Counted from the first letter of the stretch, positions 48,875 through 59,601 are shown. The stretch: 64,000 nt of DNA from Alphaproteobacteria bacterium HGW-Alphaproteobacteria-1 (GCA_002842985.1 PHEQ01000008.1:1-64000), one strand, 5' to 3'. Made by a program: numbers and translations. The notes: generated by a model from the letters alone, not told the origin.

Positions 48875-48982
48875 GGATTGGGTCGCCTTTTCTGCCTCGC
48901 GTTGCGTCAAAGGTAGTATGCGGGCCGCCCCATGGCAATGCGGCGCAGCCACCCGGCCGCGCCGCAGGCGATCAAGCGCCCG

Positions 48983-50632
48983 TTACATGTTGGGATAATT
49001 GGGTCCGTCCCCGCCCTGCGGCGTGACCCAGGTGATGTTCTGGCTGGGATCCTTGATGTCGCATGTCTTGCAATGCACGCAATTCTGAAAATTGATGACA
49101 AAGCGCGGGTCTTTTCCCTCCTCATGCACCACCTCGTAGACACCCGCCGGGCAATAGCGCTGCGCCGGTTCGGCATATTTGCGCAGGTTGACAAGAATCG
49201 GCACGTTGGGGTCCGTGAGGCGCAGATGCGCGGGCTGGCTTTCCTCGTGATTGGTCATCGAAAAACTGACATTTGTCAGCCTGTCAAAGCTCAGCTTGCC
49301 ATCGGGCTTGGGGTAATCAATCGGCTTGTGGTTCTCGGCAAGGCCCGTCGCCTCGGCATCGGTCTTGCCGTGACCAAGCGTTCCAAGAAGGCTGAAACCG
49401 GCGGTATTGGTCCACATGTCGAACCCGCCGGCCACAAGCGATGTCACCAGCCCGTATTTGGACCAGAGCGGCTTGACGTTGCGAACCTTCTTGAGGTCGC
49501 GACCGATCGCCCCCTCACGGACCTCTTTTTCATAATCGCTCAGTTCGTCGCCGGCGCGCCCGGCCTTGATCGCCTCATGCGCGGCCTCTGCCGCCGCCTT
49601 GCCCGAAAGCATGGCGTTGTGATTGCCCTTGATGCGCGGCACGTTGACCATGCCGACCGAACAGCCCAGAAGTGCCACGCCGGGGGCCACCATCTTGGGC
49701 ATCGACTGATAGCCGCCCTCGGAAATCGCGCGCGCACCGTAAGCCACGCGCTTACCCCCTTTGAGCAGTTCCGCGACCATCGGGTGATGCTTGAAGCGCT
49801 GGAACTCCATATACGGATAAAGATACGGGTTCTCGTAGTTGAGATGGACCACGAAACCCACATAGACCTGATTGTTCTCAAGGTGGTAGATGAAGGACCC
49901 GCCGCCTGCATTGCTGCCGAGGGGCCAGCCCATCGTATGCGTGACGCTGCCCTCGCGGTGTTTGGCGGGATCGATCTCCCAGATTTCCTTCATGCCGAGG
50001 CCGTATTTTTGCGGCTCGTGGCCCTTGGAGAGGTCATAGCGGGCGATCACCTCCTTGGAGAGGCTGCCGCGCACGCCCTCGGACAGAAACACGTATTTGC
50101 CGTGCAGCTCCATCCCCGGCTCATAGTTCGGGCCGGGTGTGCCGTCCTCGTTGCGGCCGAACTCGCCGGCGACCACACCCTTCACTTCGCCATTCTCGCC
50201 GTAGACGATTTCGGAACACGCCATGCCTGGGAATATCTCGACGCCCATGGCCTCGGCCTGTTCGGCCATCCAGCGGCAGACATTGCCCATGGAAACGATG
50301 TAATTGCCGTGGTTGTTCATCAGCGGCGGCATCGGGAAATTGGGGATACGCAACGCACCCGCCTCGCCCAGCATGTAAAACCGGTCCTCGGTCACGGGGG
50401 TATTGAGCGGCGCTCCCTTGTCCTTCCAGTCGGGGATGAGCGCATCCAGACCGCAAGGGTCGAGCACGGCGCCCGACAGGATGTGCGCGCCCACCTCCGA
50501 GCCCTTTTCGAGGACAACGACGTTGAGATCGGCGTCAAGCTGCTTGAGACGGATCGCCGCCGACAGGCCCGCAGGCCCCGCGCCCACGATCACCACGTCA
50601 TATTCCATCGCTTCGCGCGTCACATCCTGCAT
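48983..50632 (-). CDS. Electron transfer flavoprotein-ubiquinone oxidoreductase
   Basis: This 549-residue FAD/4Fe-4S protein passes electrons from ETF to ubiquinone. The N-terminal FAD motif is VVIVGAGPAGLSAA, and the C-terminal cluster ligands are in PAGVYE and NCVHCKTCDIKDP. The sequence ends in YPNM as in homologues. GAGGAGG precedes the ATG by 7 bases. It serves acyl-CoA dehydrogenases such as the CaiA-like one and dimethylglycine-type dehydrogenases. Confidence 0.96.
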   Translation of the reverse strand: MQDVTREAMEYDVVIVGAGPAGLSAAIRLKQLDADLNVVVLEKGSEVGAHILSGAVLDPCGLDALIPDWKDKGAPLNTPVTEDRFYMLGEAGALRIPNFPMPPLMNNHGNYIVSMGNVCRWMAEQAEAMGVEIFPGMACSEIVYGENGEVKGVVAGEFGRNEDGTPGPNYEPGMELHGKYVFLSEGVRGSLSKEVIARYDLSKGHEPQKYGLGMKEIWEIDPAKHREGSVTHTMGWPLGSNAGGGSFIYHLENNQVYVGFVVHLNYENPYLYPYMEFQRFKHHPMVAELLKGGKRVAYGARAISEGGYQSMPKMVAPGVALLGCSVGMVNVPRIKGNHNAMLSGKAAAEAAHEAIKAGRAGDELSDYEKEVREGAIGRDLKKVRNVKPLWSKYGLVTSLVAGGFDMWTNTAGFSLLGTLGHGKTDAEATGLAENHKPIDYPKPDGKLSFDRLTNVSFSMTNHEESQPAHLRLTDPNVPILVNLRKYAEPAQRYCPAGVYEVVHEEGKDPRFVINFQNCVHCKTCDIKDPSQNITWVTPQGGDGPNYPNM

Positions 50633-50849
50633 CGGTCATCCTCCTCTTGGCGCGGCGCGTCCGCTGCGCTTCAAACATGGTGAAGGGACTATATCGCCCG
50701 CGCAGAGAGTCAATCGGAACACGACGTTATGCCGCGCCAAATTCGGCATTTTGTCACGCGGATGCGCGGAATCGGGCCATGCGCGTATCGGCTCTTGCAA
50801 TCGGGCGCGTGCTTCGTGCAATCTCGATGAAACGTGGAAACGACACTGA

Positions 50850-50879
50850 CGGGGCCCGGCACTGCGCGGCCCCGCTTTT
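50850..50879 (+). terminator. Terminator-like hairpin in the greA leader
   Basis: CGGGGCC at 50850-50856 pairs perfectly with GGCCCCG at 50868-50874, followed by CTTTTG. It ends 18 bases before the greA ATG, so it may be an attenuator of greA rather than a terminator of an upstream gene, since ETF-QO runs the other way. Confidence 0.5.
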
Positions 50880-50896
50880 GACAATGGACAAGTGGC

Positions 50897-51367
50897 ATGG
50901 AAAAGATCCCGATGACCGCAGGCGGTCACGCCGCACTGGAAAAAGAGCTCAAGCAGCTCAAGTCGGTCGAGCGTCCGGCCATAATCCGCGCCATCGCCGA
51001 AGCGCGCGAGCATGGCGATCTGTCGGAGAATGCCGAATATCACTCGGCCAAGGAAAAGCAGTCCTTCATCGAGGGCCGGATCAAGGAGATCGAGGGGGTT
51101 CTCAGCCTCGCCGAGGTGATCGACCCGAAGAAGCTGTCGGGCGCGATCAAGTTCGGCGCGACGGTGACTCTTGTGGACGAGGACACGGGCGAGGAACACA
51201 CTTGGCAAATCGTGGGCGAACACGAGGCCAGAATCGAGGCGGGGCTTCTGAACATGAAATCGCCCATTGCCCGCGCGCTGATCGGCAAGGAAGCGGGCGA
51301 CAGTGTCGAAGTGCGCACGCCGGGTGGCGACCGCGCCTACGAGGTGGTAAAGGTCGCCTATATCTGA
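50897..51367 (+). CDS. greA: Transcription elongation factor GreA
   Basis: This 156-residue factor rescues backtracked RNA polymerase. It starts [18 protein letters not shown] and has the N-terminal coiled coil with [13 protein letters not shown] at its tip (the acidic pair is D and E). The C-terminal FKBP-like domain ends [14 protein letters not shown]. It is followed 15 bases later by a membrane-protein gene. Confidence 0.97.
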   Translation: MEKIPMTAGGHAALEKELKQLKSVERPAIIRAIAEAREHGDLSENAEYHSAKEKQSFIEGRIKEIEGVLSLAEVIDPKKLSGAIKFGATVTLVDEDTGEEHTWQIVGEHEARIEAGLLNMKSPIARALIGKEAGDSVEVRTPGGDRAYEVVKVAYI

Positions 51368-51382
51368 CAGGCGACCCAGCCC

Positions 51383-52375
51383 ATGGCCCGACAACCAGAC
51401 CTCAAGCCCGCCAAACGCGCGCCATTGACCCCTGTTGAAGTGGTCGCCGCGGTGCTATCGGTCATGTGGCTGGCGGGGTCCGCACTGTGGTTTCTCGCAC
51501 TCACCCCCAGAGGGCCGGACGGTGGCGCGGCGCTTCATTTCGTGACGGTGCTCATCGCCATATTCATGCCTGTGGCCTTGCTCTGGGTGGGGGCCACCGC
51601 TGCCCGCGCCAGCCGCATCATGCGCGAGGAAAGTGCGCGCCTGCGCACCGCCATAGACGGGATCCGGGACGCCTATATCTCGCAAAATCAATCTCTTGGT
51701 GCCGCCGTGGACAAGACCGTTGCGCAAAAGCTTGATGAGATCGTCGCCGCACAGCGCAAGACGGAAACCGCGCTGGCGACATTTTCCTCGGTGCGGGTGC
51801 ACCAAGCCGAGGCACGCCCCGTGCGCCCTGCGCCTCCCTCCCCTGTCGTCCCCGGCGATCAGGTCGCGCTGCCGCTTGGCACCCCGGTGGAGGAGGTCAC
51901 GCCCCCGCTGGAGCGCCCCGATTTCATCCGCGCGCTGAACTTTCCCGAAAGCCCCGAGGACAAGGCCGGGTTCACCGCGCTGCGCCGCGCGCTCAAGGAC
52001 CGCCCGACCGCGCAACTCATCCGCGCCGCGCAGGACGTGCTCACGCTGCTGTCGCAGGACGGCATCTATATGGACGATCTGCGCCCCGACATGGCCCGAC
52101 CCGAAGTCTGGCGGCGCTTTGCCGCCGGAGAGCGCGGCAGACCCATCGCCGCGCTCGGCGGGATCCGTGATCGCTCGTCGCTGGCGCTGACGGCGGCGCG
52201 CATGAAGCAGGACACGATTTTCCGCGACGCGGCGCATCACTTCCTGCGGCTTTTCGACCGGATGTTCACCCAGTTCGCCGAAACCGCCTCCGATGCGGAA
52301 ATCTCGGATCTCTCCGACACCCGCACCGCGCGCGCCTTCATGCTGCTTGGGCGGGTGGCGGGCACGTTCGACTGA
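51383..52375 (+). CDS. Conserved membrane protein of unknown function
   Basis: This 330-residue protein has two membrane helices near the N-terminus (about residues 20-40 and 50-72) and a long charged helix (75-130). A Pro-rich linker and an alpha-helical C-terminal domain (NFPESPEDKAGFTALRRAL onward) follow. I do not recognise a named family. Because it follows greA by 15 bases, it is probably co-transcribed with it. Confidence 0.65.
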   Translation: MARQPDLKPAKRAPLTPVEVVAAVLSVMWLAGSALWFLALTPRGPDGGAALHFVTVLIAIFMPVALLWVGATAARASRIMREESARLRTAIDGIRDAYISQNQSLGAAVDKTVAQKLDEIVAAQRKTETALATFSSVRVHQAEARPVRPAPPSPVVPGDQVALPLGTPVEEVTPPLERPDFIRALNFPESPEDKAGFTALRRALKDRPTAQLIRAAQDVLTLLSQDGIYMDDLRPDMARPEVWRRFAAGERGRPIAALGGIRDRSSLALTAARMKQDTIFRDAAHHFLRLFDRMFTQFAETASDAEISDLSDTRTARAFMLLGRVAGTFD

Positions 52376-52382
52376 ACGTCGC

Positions 52383-53003
52383 TCAGCCCGCGCGCTTTTC
52401 CAGCACGAGGAACGTCATCATGCCCATCGGTGGCAGGCCGCGCCGGTCGACCACCTCAAGCCTGTTTTCTCCAAGCACGGCCCCGATCTCGAAATCCGAA
52501 TGCCAGCCCAGGACCCGCTCGAGCGGGGCCGCCGCGCGGGCCAGACCGGCCCAGAGCCCGCGCTCATGCTTGAAATGGTTGGTGATGACGACCTGTCCAC
52601 CGGGGCGCAGCACGCGGACGATCTCGGCCATCACGCGGTCGGGTTCGGGCACGACCGACAGCACATGCATTGCAGCGACGGTATCGAAACTTTCATCGGG
52701 GAACCCGAGCGTGCGCGCGTCCATCCGCCGCAGCGCCGTGACATGCGCCAGATCCAGGCGCGCCACCCGCTCGCGCGCCTTGCGCAGCATCGCGGGGCTG
52801 TAATCCACGCCGGTCACGCGCAGATGCGGGCCGTAGGTTTCCAGCGAAAGGCCAGTGCCCACTCCCACCTCCAGCACGTCGCCGCCGCGTGCGTTGGTAT
52901 GCGCCACCGCCGCGCGCCGCCCAGCATGGGTGATCTTGCCGAAAGTGGCATCATAGACCGGGGCCCATCTCGCATAGGAATTGCGGACAGCATCAAGCTC
53001 CAT
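52383..53003 (-). CDS. pmtA: Phosphatidylethanolamine N-methyltransferase
   Basis: This 206-residue soluble methyltransferase matches the Rhodobacter/Sinorhizobium PmtA type. It starts with SYARWAPVYDATFG, has motif I VLEVGVGTG at about 43-51 and ends with LPPMGMMTFLVLEK. It converts phosphatidylethanolamine to phosphatidylcholine in three steps. It lies just downstream of pssA and psd, which make its substrate. Confidence 0.88.
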   Translation of the reverse strand: MELDAVRNSYARWAPVYDATFGKITHAGRRAAVAHTNARGGDVLEVGVGTGLSLETYGPHLRVTGVDYSPAMLRKARERVARLDLAHVTALRRMDARTLGFPDESFDTVAAMHVLSVVPEPDRVMAEIVRVLRPGGQVVITNHFKHERGLWAGLARAAAPLERVLGWHSDFEIGAVLGENRLEVVDRRGLPPMGMMTFLVLEKRAG

Positions 53004-53014
53004 GTTTTCTCACC

Positions 53015-53761
53015 TCACTTGTCTTTCGGATACCACATCAGTGCCGCCCAGATCACCATGGCGACATAGGTCAGACAAAGCACGATCAGCGCGCCCCAGG
53101 TAAAGATCACCAGCGCCGCCGCCACGCAGGCAAATCCCAGCAGGAAGAACTTGACGTTCTCGCGCGAGATCCGCGTCTTCTTGAACGACCAGACCGGCAC
53201 CGGCGAGATCATCAGAAGGCCCACCCCCGCCATGTAAATTCCGACCAGTGCGGCGGGCGGGTGCAGCATCCCCGGGAAGGCGAAGGTCACGAACATCGGC
53301 AGCATCGCCAGAAGCGCGCCCGCGGGCGACGGCAGGCCGGAAAAATAGGCGCCCGATCCGCCCTTGGCCCCTTCTTCGCGCGACGACACGTTGAACCGCG
53401 CCAGCCGCATCACGCAGCAGATCGCGAAAAACAGCACCGCGATCCAGCCCGCGTGCCGTGCGTCCTGCAAACCCCAGTAATAGATCACCAGCGGCGCAGC
53501 GACGCCGAAATTGAGGAAATCCGCCAGCGAATCAAGCTCGGCCCCCATGGCCGAAGTGCTGCGCAAGAGCCGCGCCAACCGCCCGTCGAGCCCGTCAAGC
53601 ACGGCCGCGATGAGCAAAAGTTGCACCGCGCGCACATAGTCGCCCTGAACCCCCAGCCGGATGGCCGTGATCCCGGCACAGATCGCCACAACGGTGAGCA
53701 TGTTGGGCAGAAGCTGCGCAAGCGTCACCTCCTTGCGGGGCGGGCGCGGTGCCTCGGTCAT
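53015..53761 (-). CDS. pssA: CDP-diacylglycerol-serine O-phosphatidyltransferase
   Basis: This 248-residue membrane enzyme makes phosphatidylserine. The CDP-alcohol phosphotransferase motif runs D-G-L-D-G-R-L-A-R, then [13 protein letters not shown], with all four aspartates kept. It has about seven helices. It overlaps psd by 4 bases and is 11 bases from pmtA, so the three form an operon for PE and PC synthesis. Confidence 0.94.
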   Translation of the reverse strand: MTEAPRPPRKEVTLAQLLPNMLTVVAICAGITAIRLGVQGDYVRAVQLLLIAAVLDGLDGRLARLLRSTSAMGAELDSLADFLNFGVAAPLVIYYWGLQDARHAGWIAVLFFAICCVMRLARFNVSSREEGAKGGSGAYFSGLPSPAGALLAMLPMFVTFAFPGMLHPPAALVGIYMAGVGLLMISPVPVWSFKKTRISRENVKFFLLGFACVAAALVIFTWGALIVLCLTYVAMVIWAALMWYPKDK

Positions 53762-54420
53762 GCGGTCAACTCCGCGATCACCGATTCGCCCGCCACCATC
53801 GTCTGTCCCACCCGCACCAGCGGCGTGACGCCTTCGGGCAGGTAGACATCGAGACGCGACCCGAAGCGGATCAGCCCGAAGCGCCCGCCGCGCGCAACGC
53901 TTTCACCCTCGCGCACGAAACACACGATCCGCCGCGCCACCAGCCCCGCAATCTGCACCACCGGCAACAGACGGCCATCGGCCATCTCGATGACGATCCC
54001 GTTGCGCTCGTTATCCTCGCTGGCCTTGTCGAGCGAGGCGTTGAGAAACTTGCCGGGGCGATAGGCGATCTTCGTGACCGTGCCCTCAACCGGCGCGCGG
54101 TTCACGTGGCAGTTGAACACCGACATGAACACGCTCACCCGCGTGAGCGGCACATCGGGCAGGCCCAGTTCCGCAGGCGGCACCACCTGTTCGATCAGCG
54201 ACACCATCCCGTCGGCGGGGCTGATGATCAGGCCGGGGCGGGCGGGCGTCACGCGCTCGGGGTCGCGGAAAAAATAGTAGCACCACACCGTAAGTCCCGC
54301 GCCCAGCCAGCCGAGCGGCTCCCAGAGCAGGAACAAGACCAGCGTGATCGCAGCAAAAACACCGACAAACTTGCGCCCCTCAGGGTGCATAGGCTTGATG
54401 AATGTCTCGTGCATCTTCAT
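53758..54420 (-). CDS. psd: Phosphatidylserine decarboxylase (short, type II-like)
   Basis: This 220-residue proenzyme converts phosphatidylserine to phosphatidylethanolamine. The self-cleavage motif lies near the end in [12 protein letters not shown], where the Ser becomes the pyruvoyl group. [13 protein letters not shown] and the membrane helix at residues 17-48 are typical of the archaeal/short class. It is the first gene of the psd-pssA-pmtA operon. Confidence 0.94.
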   Translation of the reverse strand: MKMHETFIKPMHPEGRKFVGVFAAITLVLFLLWEPLGWLGAGLTVWCYYFFRDPERVTPARPGLIISPADGMVSLIEQVVPPAELGLPDVPLTRVSVFMSVFNCHVNRAPVEGTVTKIAYRPGKFLNASLDKASEDNERNGIVIEMADGRLLPVVQIAGLVARRIVCFVREGESVARGGRFGLIRFGSRLDVYLPEGVTPLVRVGQTMVAGESVIAELTA

Positions 54421-54540
54421 GGGCGGCTGTCCTCTGCGGTCGATGCTTCTGCGGTCGATGCTTCATCGCCTAAGCCCCTTGCCCGCCCAATGCAAGGCGA
54501 CACCTTTTCATCGGTGCGCGCGCATGGCACCCTCTGACGC

Positions 54541-55476
54541 ATGGAACATCACATCACCTCCCCCGACGGCACCCCGGCAAGCCGGTTTGCCTTTGGCACG
54601 ATGCAATTCGGCGGCAAGGCCGACGAAGCCGCAGCGCACGCCATGTTCGAGGCCTGCCTTGCGGCGGGCGTCACCCATTTCGACACGGCGCATATCTATA
54701 CCGACGGCGCATCCGAAACGATTCTGGGTCGCCTCGCCGCCCCCGTGCGCGACCGTCTGGTGATCGCCACCAAGGTCGGGCACGCATCCGGGGCAAGCCG
54801 CGCCACCATGCTGGCGCAGTTCGACGCATCGCGGAGCCGCCTTGGCATGGACCGGGTGGAGGTGCTCTATCTCCACCGTTTCGACCCCGACACCCCGCTC
54901 GAAGAGACGATGGAGACCTTCGCGGAGTTGCGCCAGCGCGGCCAGATCGACCATGTGGGCCTGTCGAATTTCGCGGCCTGGCAGGTGATGAAGGCGGCCT
55001 GCATCGCCGAGCGGATGGGCTTTGCCATCTCCATCCTGCAACCGATGTTCAACCTCGTAAAGCGTCAGGCCGAGGTCGAGATCCTGCCCATGGCGCGGGC
55101 CGAGGGGATGGTCGCCGCCTGCTATTCGCCGCTTGCGGGCGGGCTTCTGACCGGAAAATACGCGCGCGGCGAGGGCGGGCGGATCACCGAAAGCCGGATG
55201 TATGCGGCGCGCTACGCGGGCGATCACCTGCACCGGGCCGCTGCCGATCTGGCGACAATTGCAAGGGAGGTCGCGGCCGATCCTGCCACCCTCGCCGTGG
55301 CCTGGGTCGCGCAGCATCCGCTCGGAGCGGTGCCGATCATCTCGGCCTCCACGCCCGCGCAACTTGGCCCCTCGCTCGCCGCGCTCGATTTCGACATGGA
55401 CCCGGCGCTCTTTGACAGGCTTTCAGCGCTCATCCCCGCGCCGCCTCCCGCCACCGACCGAACCGAGGAACTCTGA
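54541..55476 (+). CDS. Aldo/keto reductase
   Basis: This 311-residue TIM-barrel reductase has the catalytic tetrad area: the Asp in HFDTAHIYTDG (with Tyr), Lys in IATKVG and His in VLYLHRFD. NADPH-binding residues are near the end (VPIISASTPAQL). The substrate is unknown. It shares its last base with the ATG of the next gene, and GH25 follows, so it heads a three-gene operon. Confidence 0.88.
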   Translation: MEHHITSPDGTPASRFAFGTMQFGGKADEAAAHAMFEACLAAGVTHFDTAHIYTDGASETILGRLAAPVRDRLVIATKVGHASGASRATMLAQFDASRSRLGMDRVEVLYLHRFDPDTPLEETMETFAELRQRGQIDHVGLSNFAAWQVMKAACIAERMGFAISILQPMFNLVKRQAEVEILPMARAEGMVAACYSPLAGGLLTGKYARGEGGRITESRMYAARYAGDHLHRAAADLATIAREVAADPATLAVAWVAQHPLGAVPIISASTPAQLGPSLAALDFDMDPALFDRLSALIPAPPPATDRTEEL

Positions 55477-56129
55477 TGCCGCGCCGCCTCAATCTGCCCG
55501 ATACCGCGTCGATCGCCGAGGGGGTTGCGGGCGGCAAGCTCTTCGCGCCTTCGGCCGCGCGCAATGCCGACGCGATCACGCGGGCACTGGACGCCGTCGC
55601 CCCCGCGACCGGCCCCGCGCTGGAACTTGCGAGCGGCACCGGTCAGCATGTGGTGGGCTTTGCGCGCGCCCTGCCCCGCCTTGTCTGGCAACCCTCCGAG
55701 ATCGACCCCGTGCGCCGCGCCAGCATCGACGCCCATGTGGCAGAGGCCGCGCTGCCCAATCTGCGCGCCGCCATCGCGCTTGACGCCACCGCGCCGGGCT
55801 GGGGCGCGGCACATGGGGGTCAGGCGCTCATCGTGCTGGTCAATCTTCTGCATCTCATCAGCACGCCAGAGGCTCAGACCCTCATCACGGAAACCGCCGC
55901 CGCGCTTGGCCCCGGTGGGAGGTTCGCGCTCTACGGCCCGTTCCTGAGGGACGGCGCGGCCACATCCGAAGGCGACGCGCGGTTTCACGCAAGCCTCGTC
56001 GCGCAAGACCCCGAGATCGGTTACAAGGACATGGCCGATGTCACGGGTTGGCTGCGCGCGGCCGGTCTGACACCGCAGGCACCACGCGACATGCCCGCAA
56101 ACAACCTGCTGCTGGTGGCGGCGCGATGA
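55476..56129 (+). CDS. DUF938 methyltransferase-like protein
   Basis: This 217-residue protein matches DUF938, a SAM-methyltransferase-like family. The core motif LELASGTGQHVVGFA replaces the usual glycine-rich one, and WQPSEIDP and VLVNLLHLIS are typical. The biological substrate is unknown. It is coupled by overlaps of 1 and 4 bases to its neighbours. Confidence 0.85.
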   Translation: MPRRLNLPDTASIAEGVAGGKLFAPSAARNADAITRALDAVAPATGPALELASGTGQHVVGFARALPRLVWQPSEIDPVRRASIDAHVAEAALPNLRAAIALDATAPGWGAAHGGQALIVLVNLLHLISTPEAQTLITETAAALGPGGRFALYGPFLRDGAATSEGDARFHASLVAQDPEIGYKDMADVTGWLRAAGLTPQAPRDMPANNLLLVAAR

Positions 56130-56872
56130 AGCGGCGCGTTCTCCTTCTTGGCACGCTCGCCAGCTGTATCGCCGCCCCTTTGCACGCCGCCGGCCGCTTC
56201 GGCGATTACGACCCGGTCGATTTCGGCCCGCGCGGCCCGGCCAGCTATCCGGTTCACGGCATCGACGTGGCGCGGTTCCAGAACGAGATCGACTGGCGGC
56301 GCGTGGCAGGCTCGGGGGTGGCCTTTGCCTTCATCAAGGCGACCGAGGGCGGAGACCTCAAGGATCCGCAGTTCGACCGCAACTGGCAATTGGCCGCGCG
56401 CCATGGCGTGCCGCGCGGGGCCTATCATTTCTACTATTTCTGCACACCGCCAGAGGTGCAGGCGCGCTGGTTCATCCAGAATGTGCCAAACCGGGGCAAG
56501 GCACTGCCCCCCGTGCTCGACCTGGAGTGGAACCCGTTTTCGCCCACCTGCACGGTGCGCCCGCCGGGGGTGGAGGTGCGCAGGCAGGCGGAGATCTTCC
56601 TCGATATCGTCGAGCGCCACTACGGCCAGCGCCCGATCATCTACACCACGCCGGAATTCTACGCGCAGACCGGCATCGGGCAGGTGCGGGCGGAATTCTG
56701 GCTGCGCTCCGTGGCGAAAACGCCGGATCAGGTCTATCCAGATCAACCCTGGGTGTTCTGGCAATATACCGGCACCGGCATCGTGCCCGGGGTCGAGGGG
56801 GGCGTCGATATCAACGTCTTTCGCGGCTCGGAAGGCGCGTGGCGCAGGTGGTTGCGCCAGCACGAAAAATAA
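56126..56872 (+). CDS. Glycoside hydrolase family 25 lysozyme-like protein
   Basis: This 248-residue protein has a signal peptide (residues 1-21, ending LHA/AG) and a GH25 domain. The catalytic residues lie in GIDVARFQ and the D-x-E of VLDLEWNP. It would cut peptidoglycan in the periplasm, probably in cell-wall turnover. The C-terminal GVDINVFRG is the usual end of the domain. It is the last gene of the aldo-keto reductase operon. Confidence 0.9.
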   Translation: MKRRVLLLGTLASCIAAPLHAAGRFGDYDPVDFGPRGPASYPVHGIDVARFQNEIDWRRVAGSGVAFAFIKATEGGDLKDPQFDRNWQLAARHGVPRGAYHFYYFCTPPEVQARWFIQNVPNRGKALPPVLDLEWNPFSPTCTVRPPGVEVRRQAEIFLDIVERHYGQRPIIYTTPEFYAQTGIGQVRAEFWLRSVAKTPDQVYPDQPWVFWQYTGTGIVPGVEGGVDINVFRGSEGAWRRWLRQHEK

Positions 56873-56902
56873 GGGGGCGCCCGAAGGCACCCCGTGCATG
56901 GC

Positions 56903-59410
56903 TCACCCATCCTTGCGGATGGTCTCGTTTCCGGGGTCATAGGGGCTGTCGCAGGTCACCACCGCGTCCCAGAGCCGGTCGAGCATCTTGACCTTGAGCT
57001 TGGTGCCCTCGACCGCAAGCTCTGGTTTGACATAACCCATGCCGATGGATTTTTCGAAAGCCACCGAATAGCCGCCCGAGGTCAGGCGACCGACGCGCTC
57101 GCCCTCTTGGGTATAAAGCACTTCGCGGCCCCAGGGATCGGCATCTTCGGGCCCGTCGATCAGCAGCGTGCAGCATTTGGAGCGCACGCCCGTTGCCACC
57201 AGCTTGGCCTTGCCGCGGAACTCTTTCCCAAGGTCCACGAAGCGCGGCAGGTCGGCCTCAAGAGGCGTGGCGTCGCGGCCCAACTCATTGCCGAAGGCGC
57301 GATAGCTTTTCTCCTGCCGCAACCAGTTCTGCGCGCGCGCGCCCACCAGCTTCATTCCGTGTTTCTCACCGGCTTTCTCAAGCAGATCAAAGAGGTAATT
57401 CTGCATCTCTACGGGGTGATGCAATTCCCAGCCCAATTCGCCGGTATAGGCCACGCGGATGGCGTTGACCGGGCACATGCCCAACTCGATCCGCTGCGCC
57501 GAGAGCCAGGGGAACCGCTTGTTGCTGAGCGCAGTTGCCGGGTCGGCATCCTTGATGACCGCTTTGAGAACGTCGCGCGATTTCGGCCCGGCGATGGCAA
57601 AGACACCCCATTGCGTCGTCACGTCCTGAATTTCAATATAGCCGAATTCAGCCGCCATATCCTCGGCGGCCTTGCGCAGGTAATCGGCGTCGTATTCCGT
57701 CCAGGCCCCGGCAGAGACAAGGTAATACTCATGCTCTTTCAGGCGCACGATGGTGTATTCCGTCCGCGTCGTGCCGTGATCGGTGAGCGCATAGGTCAGG
57801 TTGATGCGGCCCACTTTTGGCAGCTTGTTGCAGGTGAACCAGTCAAGGAACGCGGTGGCACCGGGACCCTTGACCACATGCTTGGAAAAGGCGGTGGCGT
57901 CGATCAGGCCCACGCCCTCGCGGATGGCCTTGGCCTCCTCGACCGCATATTGCCACCAGCCACCACGACGAAAGCTGCGCGCGTCATGGTCAAAGTTTTC
58001 AGGCGCATCGAGAGGCCCGTAATAGTTGGGGCGTTCCCAGCCATTGACGAAACCAAACTGCGCGCCGCGCGCCTTTTGCCGCTCATAGGCGGGGGCGGTG
58101 CGTAGCGGGCGGCAGGCGGGGCGTTCCTCGTCGGGGTGGTGCAGGATATAGACGTGGTCGTAACATTCCTCGTTCTTGCGCGCGGCAAACTCGGTCGTCA
58201 TCCAGTTCGAGGAATAGCGCTTGGGATCAAGGCTCGCCATGTCGATCTCGGCTTCGCCATTGACCATCAACTGCGCGAGGTAATAGCCGGTGCCGCCCGC
58301 CGCCGTGATGCCAAAACTGAACCCTTCAGCCAGCCACATGTTGCGCAGCCCCGGCGCCGGGCCAACCAGCGGATTGCCATCGGGCGTATAGCAGATCGGG
58401 CCGTTGAAATCGTCCTTGAGCCCGCTTTCCTCACACGACGGAATACGGTGGATCATCGCCATGTACTGATCTTCGATCCTCTCCAGATCGAGCGGGAAGA
58501 GGTCCGCGCGAAAACTGTCCGGCACGCCATATTCAAAGCAGGCCGGCGCGTTCTTCTCGTAGACTCCCAAAATCCAGCCGCCGCGTTCCTCGCGCACATA
58601 GCTTTGCGCATCGGCATCGCGGATCACCGGGTGTTCCCGCCCGCCACCCGCGCGATACGCGACCAATGCCGGGTCCTGATCCATCACGATGAACTGATGT
58701 TCGACCGGGATCGCGGGGATCTTGATGCCGAGTTTCTTCGCCGTGGTCTGTGCGTGGTTGCCGCTTGCCGTCACCACGTGCTCGGCGGTGATGACGATCT
58801 GCTCGTCCGAGGGCACGAGATTGCCACCCCGCTCCACCATCTTGGTGCAGGTCACCTCCCAATGGGTGCCGGTCCAGTGGAACGCGTCGGCCTGCCACTT
58901 GCGCTCGATCATCACACCGCGCTGGCGCGCGCCCTTGGCCATCGCCTGCGTCACATCGGCGGGGTTAATATATCCGTCGGTGTTGTGGTAAAGCGCGCCT
59001 TTCAGGTCTTCGGTGTTGATCAGCGGCCAGCGTGCCTTGATCTCGTCGGGTGTGAGCCACTCGTAGGGCACACCGCAGGTCTCGGCGGTGGAGGCGTAGA
59101 GCATGTATTCATCCATGCGCTCTTGGGTCTGCGCCATCCGCAGGTTGCCCACTACAGCGAACCCGGCGTTAAGCCCGGTTTCCGCCTCCAGCGTCTTGTA
59201 GAAATCGACCGAATACTTGTGGATATGGGTCGTGGCGTAGGACATGTTGAAAAGCGGCAGAAGGCCCGCCGCGTGCCATGTGGAACCGGAGGTCAGTTCG
59301 TCGCGCTCCAGCAGCATCACGTTGTCCCAGCCCGCCTTGGCCAGATGATAGGCGATGGAGGTTCCGACGGCCCCGCCGCCGACGACGAGGGCTTTGACCG
59401 ATGTTTTCAT
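56903..59410 (-). CDS. FAD-dependent sarcosine/dimethylglycine dehydrogenase-like enzyme
   Basis: This 835-residue protein fuses an N-terminal FAD oxidoreductase of the DAO type ([16 protein letters not shown] at 9-24; [10 protein letters not shown] after it, where the His may hold FAD covalently) to a C-terminal GcvT-like folate domain (from about residue 435, with ELGWELHHP near residue 645). It would demethylate an N-methylated amine such as dimethylglycine or sarcosine, with electrons passed to ETF. It stands alone. It could act on products of carnitine or betaine breakdown, linking to the 25-29 kb cluster. Confidence 0.82.
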   Translation of the reverse strand: MKTSVKALVVGGGAVGTSIAYHLAKAGWDNVMLLERDELTSGSTWHAAGLLPLFNMSYATTHIHKYSVDFYKTLEAETGLNAGFAVVGNLRMAQTQERMDEYMLYASTAETCGVPYEWLTPDEIKARWPLINTEDLKGALYHNTDGYINPADVTQAMAKGARQRGVMIERKWQADAFHWTGTHWEVTCTKMVERGGNLVPSDEQIVITAEHVVTASGNHAQTTAKKLGIKIPAIPVEHQFIVMDQDPALVAYRAGGGREHPVIRDADAQSYVREERGGWILGVYEKNAPACFEYGVPDSFRADLFPLDLERIEDQYMAMIHRIPSCEESGLKDDFNGPICYTPDGNPLVGPAPGLRNMWLAEGFSFGITAAGGTGYYLAQLMVNGEAEIDMASLDPKRYSSNWMTTEFAARKNEECYDHVYILHHPDEERPACRPLRTAPAYERQKARGAQFGFVNGWERPNYYGPLDAPENFDHDARSFRRGGWWQYAVEEAKAIREGVGLIDATAFSKHVVKGPGATAFLDWFTCNKLPKVGRINLTYALTDHGTTRTEYTIVRLKEHEYYLVSAGAWTEYDADYLRKAAEDMAAEFGYIEIQDVTTQWGVFAIAGPKSRDVLKAVIKDADPATALSNKRFPWLSAQRIELGMCPVNAIRVAYTGELGWELHHPVEMQNYLFDLLEKAGEKHGMKLVGARAQNWLRQEKSYRAFGNELGRDATPLEADLPRFVDLGKEFRGKAKLVATGVRSKCCTLLIDGPEDADPWGREVLYTQEGERVGRLTSGGYSVAFEKSIGMGYVKPELAVEGTKLKVKMLDRLWDAVVTCDSPYDPGNETIRKDG

Positions 59411-59601
59411 GTGCGCCGACTCCGTTCAGGCATTTCCCCGGATGTTTAGCAGTCCTGCCGATTGGCGCGAAGCCCATCCGACCCAACGCAGTCCGAAAGC
59501 GACGCAGCAGCGGGATTCGCGTGGCAAAACGTGGGGTGTGGATATTCTCCGCGCGGCTTGATAGCTTGCGCCGCATCGCAGAATACCCCAGAGGCTCCGC
59601 C

